A stretch of 64,000 bases of DNA from an uncultured Bacteroidia bacterium (GTDB lineage Bacteria; Bacteroidota; Bacteroidia; Bacteroidales; F082): contig CADADR010000002.1 in NCBI GenBank assembly GCA_902786745.1, forward strand, positions 124,001-188,000, written 5' to 3'. Below, one piece after another: positions 62,562-64,000 of this stretch. How positions within the stretch are numbered: the first letter of the stretch is position 1; each line of letters starts with the position of its first letter. The notes under the pieces are model-generated. The model saw nothing but the letters and a program-made list of their open reading frames with translations. It had not been told where the DNA came from and did not search any database. Position numbers and translations under genes: made by a program.

Positions 62562-63710
62562 ATGATCAAGAAAGAACTACAAAACATTTTCATGCAACGT
62601 TTTGGCTCAGAGGGCGTTGTATACACTTCCCCTGGTCGTATCAACCTCATCGGCGAGCACACCGACTATAACGGAGGCTTCGTCTTTCCTGGTGCCATCG
62701 ACAAGGGCATCTACGCATGCATCAGTCTCAATGGGACGGATAAAGTTCGCGCCTACTCCATTGATTATGACGAATATACCGAATTCGGCATGAACGAAGA
62801 AGACAAGCCTGCCCAACATTGGGCTTGTTATATCTTTGGTGTCTGCCGCGAGATACAGAAGCGCGGGTATGCCGTCAAAGGCTTCGACACGGCCTTCTAT
62901 GGCAATGTGCCGCTTGGCGCCGGAATGTCGTCGTCCGCTGCTTTGGAGAGCACTTTTGCTTTCGCGCTCAACGACTTGCTGGGTCTCGGCATAGGCAAGT
63001 TTGAACTGGCACGTATTGGACAGTCTACCGAGCACAACTACTGCGGCGTGAAGTGCGGCATTATGGACCAGTTTGCCTCCCTCTTTGGCAAAGCCGGCAA
63101 CCTAATGCGACTCAACTGCGCCACGATGGAATTTGAATACTTCCCATTTAACCCCATGGGTTACAAGCTGGTGCTTTTGGACACCGTCGTAAAACACGAG
63201 CTGGCCTCATCGGCCTACAACCGTCGTCGCGAGTCGTGCGAAAATGCCTGCGCCCATATTGCCGCCAAGCATCCAGAGGTGAAGTACCTCAGCGATGCCA
63301 CCATGGCCATGCTCAACGAAGTGGATACAGAGATTCCTGCCGAGGACTACATGCGCGCAGAGTACGTCATCGGTGAGAAGCAGCGCGTCCTCGACGTGTG
63401 CGACGCCTTGGAGAAAGGTGATTACGAGACTGTTGGCGACCGTATGTACGGCACCCACTACGGCATGAGCAAACTCTACGAGGTGAGTTGCGAGGAATTG
63501 GACTACCTCAACGACATCGCCAAGGAATGTGGCGTGACGGGTTCACGCGTGATGGGTGGCGGCTTCGGCGGCTGCACCATCAATCTGGTGAAGGAAGACC
63601 TTTACGATGCCTTCATCGCCACGGCGAAAGAAAAATTCGCCGTTAAATTCGGGCATGAACCGAAAATCTACGATGTGGTCATCTCTGATGGTGCCCGCAG
63701 ACTGTATTAA
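62562..63710 (+). CDS. galK: galactokinase
   Basis: 382 aa from the ATG at 62562 (MIKKELQNIF). GHMP kinase motifs: PGRINLIGEHTDYNGG, PLGAGMSSSAALE and GSRVMGGGFGGCTINLV. It phosphorylates galactose to galactose-1-phosphate. Divergent from the M64 operon; the secreted-protein gene follows two bases after its stop. Confidence 0.96.
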   Translation: MIKKELQNIFMQRFGSEGVVYTSPGRINLIGEHTDYNGGFVFPGAIDKGIYACISLNGTDKVRAYSIDYDEYTEFGMNEEDKPAQHWACYIFGVCREIQKRGYAVKGFDTAFYGNVPLGAGMSSSAALESTFAFALNDLLGLGIGKFELARIGQSTEHNYCGVKCGIMDQFASLFGKAGNLMRLNCATMEFEYFPFNPMGYKLVLLDTVVKHELASSAYNRRRESCENACAHIAAKHPEVKYLSDATMAMLNEVDTEIPAEDYMRAEYVIGEKQRVLDVCDALEKGDYETVGDRMYGTHYGMSKLYEVSCEELDYLNDIAKECGVTGSRVMGGGFGGCTINLVKEDLYDAFIATAKEKFAVKFGHEPKIYDVVISDGARRLY

Positions 63711-63712
63711 TC

Positions 63713-64000
63713 ATGAAAAAGTCCATAGTCATAGTATTCGCGCTTTTCGTCTCTCTGAGTCTTCTGGCCCAAGAGCCGCCGCGCGAGCTTGGCGTTTGCG
63801 AAACAGGGTTCGCCAGCCACACACCACCTCGACCCGTGACCAATTTTCACTATGAAATCAAAGGCAGCAATCAGGTTCGTTTTACATGGGATTACCCCGA
63901 AAACTACACGCCAAATCTGCATCCTATCACATGGTCAGACTGCGAATACTATAGTCTCATCGGGGCGGGAACCCATATCAACTGGCCCTGTGCCCATCGT
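63713..64000 (+). CDS. exported protein, start only
   Basis: 96 codons to the window edge, no stop. Signal peptide MKKSIVIVFALFVSLSLLAQ followed by a strand-rich segment (NQVRFTWDYPENY) that recalls a fibronectin III-like fold. Translation begins two bases after the galK stop. Role cannot be told from the fragment. Confidence 0.75.
   Translation, partial: MKKSIVIVFALFVSLSLLAQEPPRELGVCETGFASHTPPRPVTNFHYEIKGSNQVRFTWDYPENYTPNLHPITWSDCEYYSLIGAGTHINWPCAHR

Overview
The window comes from a strictly anaerobic, fermentative member of the Bacteroidota, most likely order Bacteroidales. Three things point there: C-terminal type IX secretion (T9SS) sorting domains on secreted proteins, Bacteroidetes-type promoters (TTTG, 19-21 bases, TAnnTTTG) in front of many genes, and the gene content itself. 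No rRNA, tRNA or CRISPR array was seen.

Layout. 1-5251: a four-gene minus-strand operon of a zinc-ribbon/PH-like protein, a soluble TPR-FtsK ATPase, an exported non-specific nuclease and a Ser/Thr kinase cut by the window edge; I do not recognise it as a named system. 5436-12325: hydrogen and redox control, with Rex, an iron alcohol dehydrogenase, a 2Fe-2S protein, a sensory (group C-like) [FeFe]-hydrogenase with a PAS domain, a PP2C/SpoIIE-type phosphatase and a group B-like [FeFe]-hydrogenase. 12366-15037: a subtilase with an extra C-terminal strand-rich domain and a small TerB-like protein. 15176-19898: the electron-bifurcating hydrogenase operon (2Fe-2S protein, HydB, HydA, HydC). 19922-22684: an oxygen/NO defence operon (rubrerythrin, rubredoxin, flavin reductase-rubredoxin, FprA). 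22734-29053: housekeeping genes (exonuclease, DUF3127 protein, MnmE, barrel porin, LolA-like protein, ThrE exporter).

29073-45613: a minus-strand run of about 16 kb encoding lysine fermentation: atoD, kal, kce, kdd, kamA, kamB, kamC, kamD, kamE, atoA, crt, hbd, bcd, etfB, etfA. L-lysine is isomerised twice, oxidised and cleaved with acetyl-CoA. The resulting 3-aminobutyryl-CoA is deaminated to crotonyl-CoA and reduced by Bcd-Etf to butyryl-CoA, and CoA is passed to acetoacetate. Reducing power can leave through HydABC and the alcohol dehydrogenase under Rex. Two AT-rich passenger genes and several unusual repeat-filled spacers lie inside this run.

45690-64000: accessory and housekeeping genes, including a sigma factor, a DUF4143 ATPase, UvrA, a prolyl-tRNA editing protein whose 3' end has been copied around a RhuM gene, an AT-rich four-gene island, a BRO-type antirepressor, a sirtuin, a coupled M64 peptidase/fucosidase operon, galactokinase and a truncated secreted protein.

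The observations I would follow first are the RhuM cassette flanked by copies of the deacylase 3' end, the kinase-nuclease-FtsK operon, the sensory hydrogenase-phosphatase unit, and the family of intergenic hairpins built from short repeated words.
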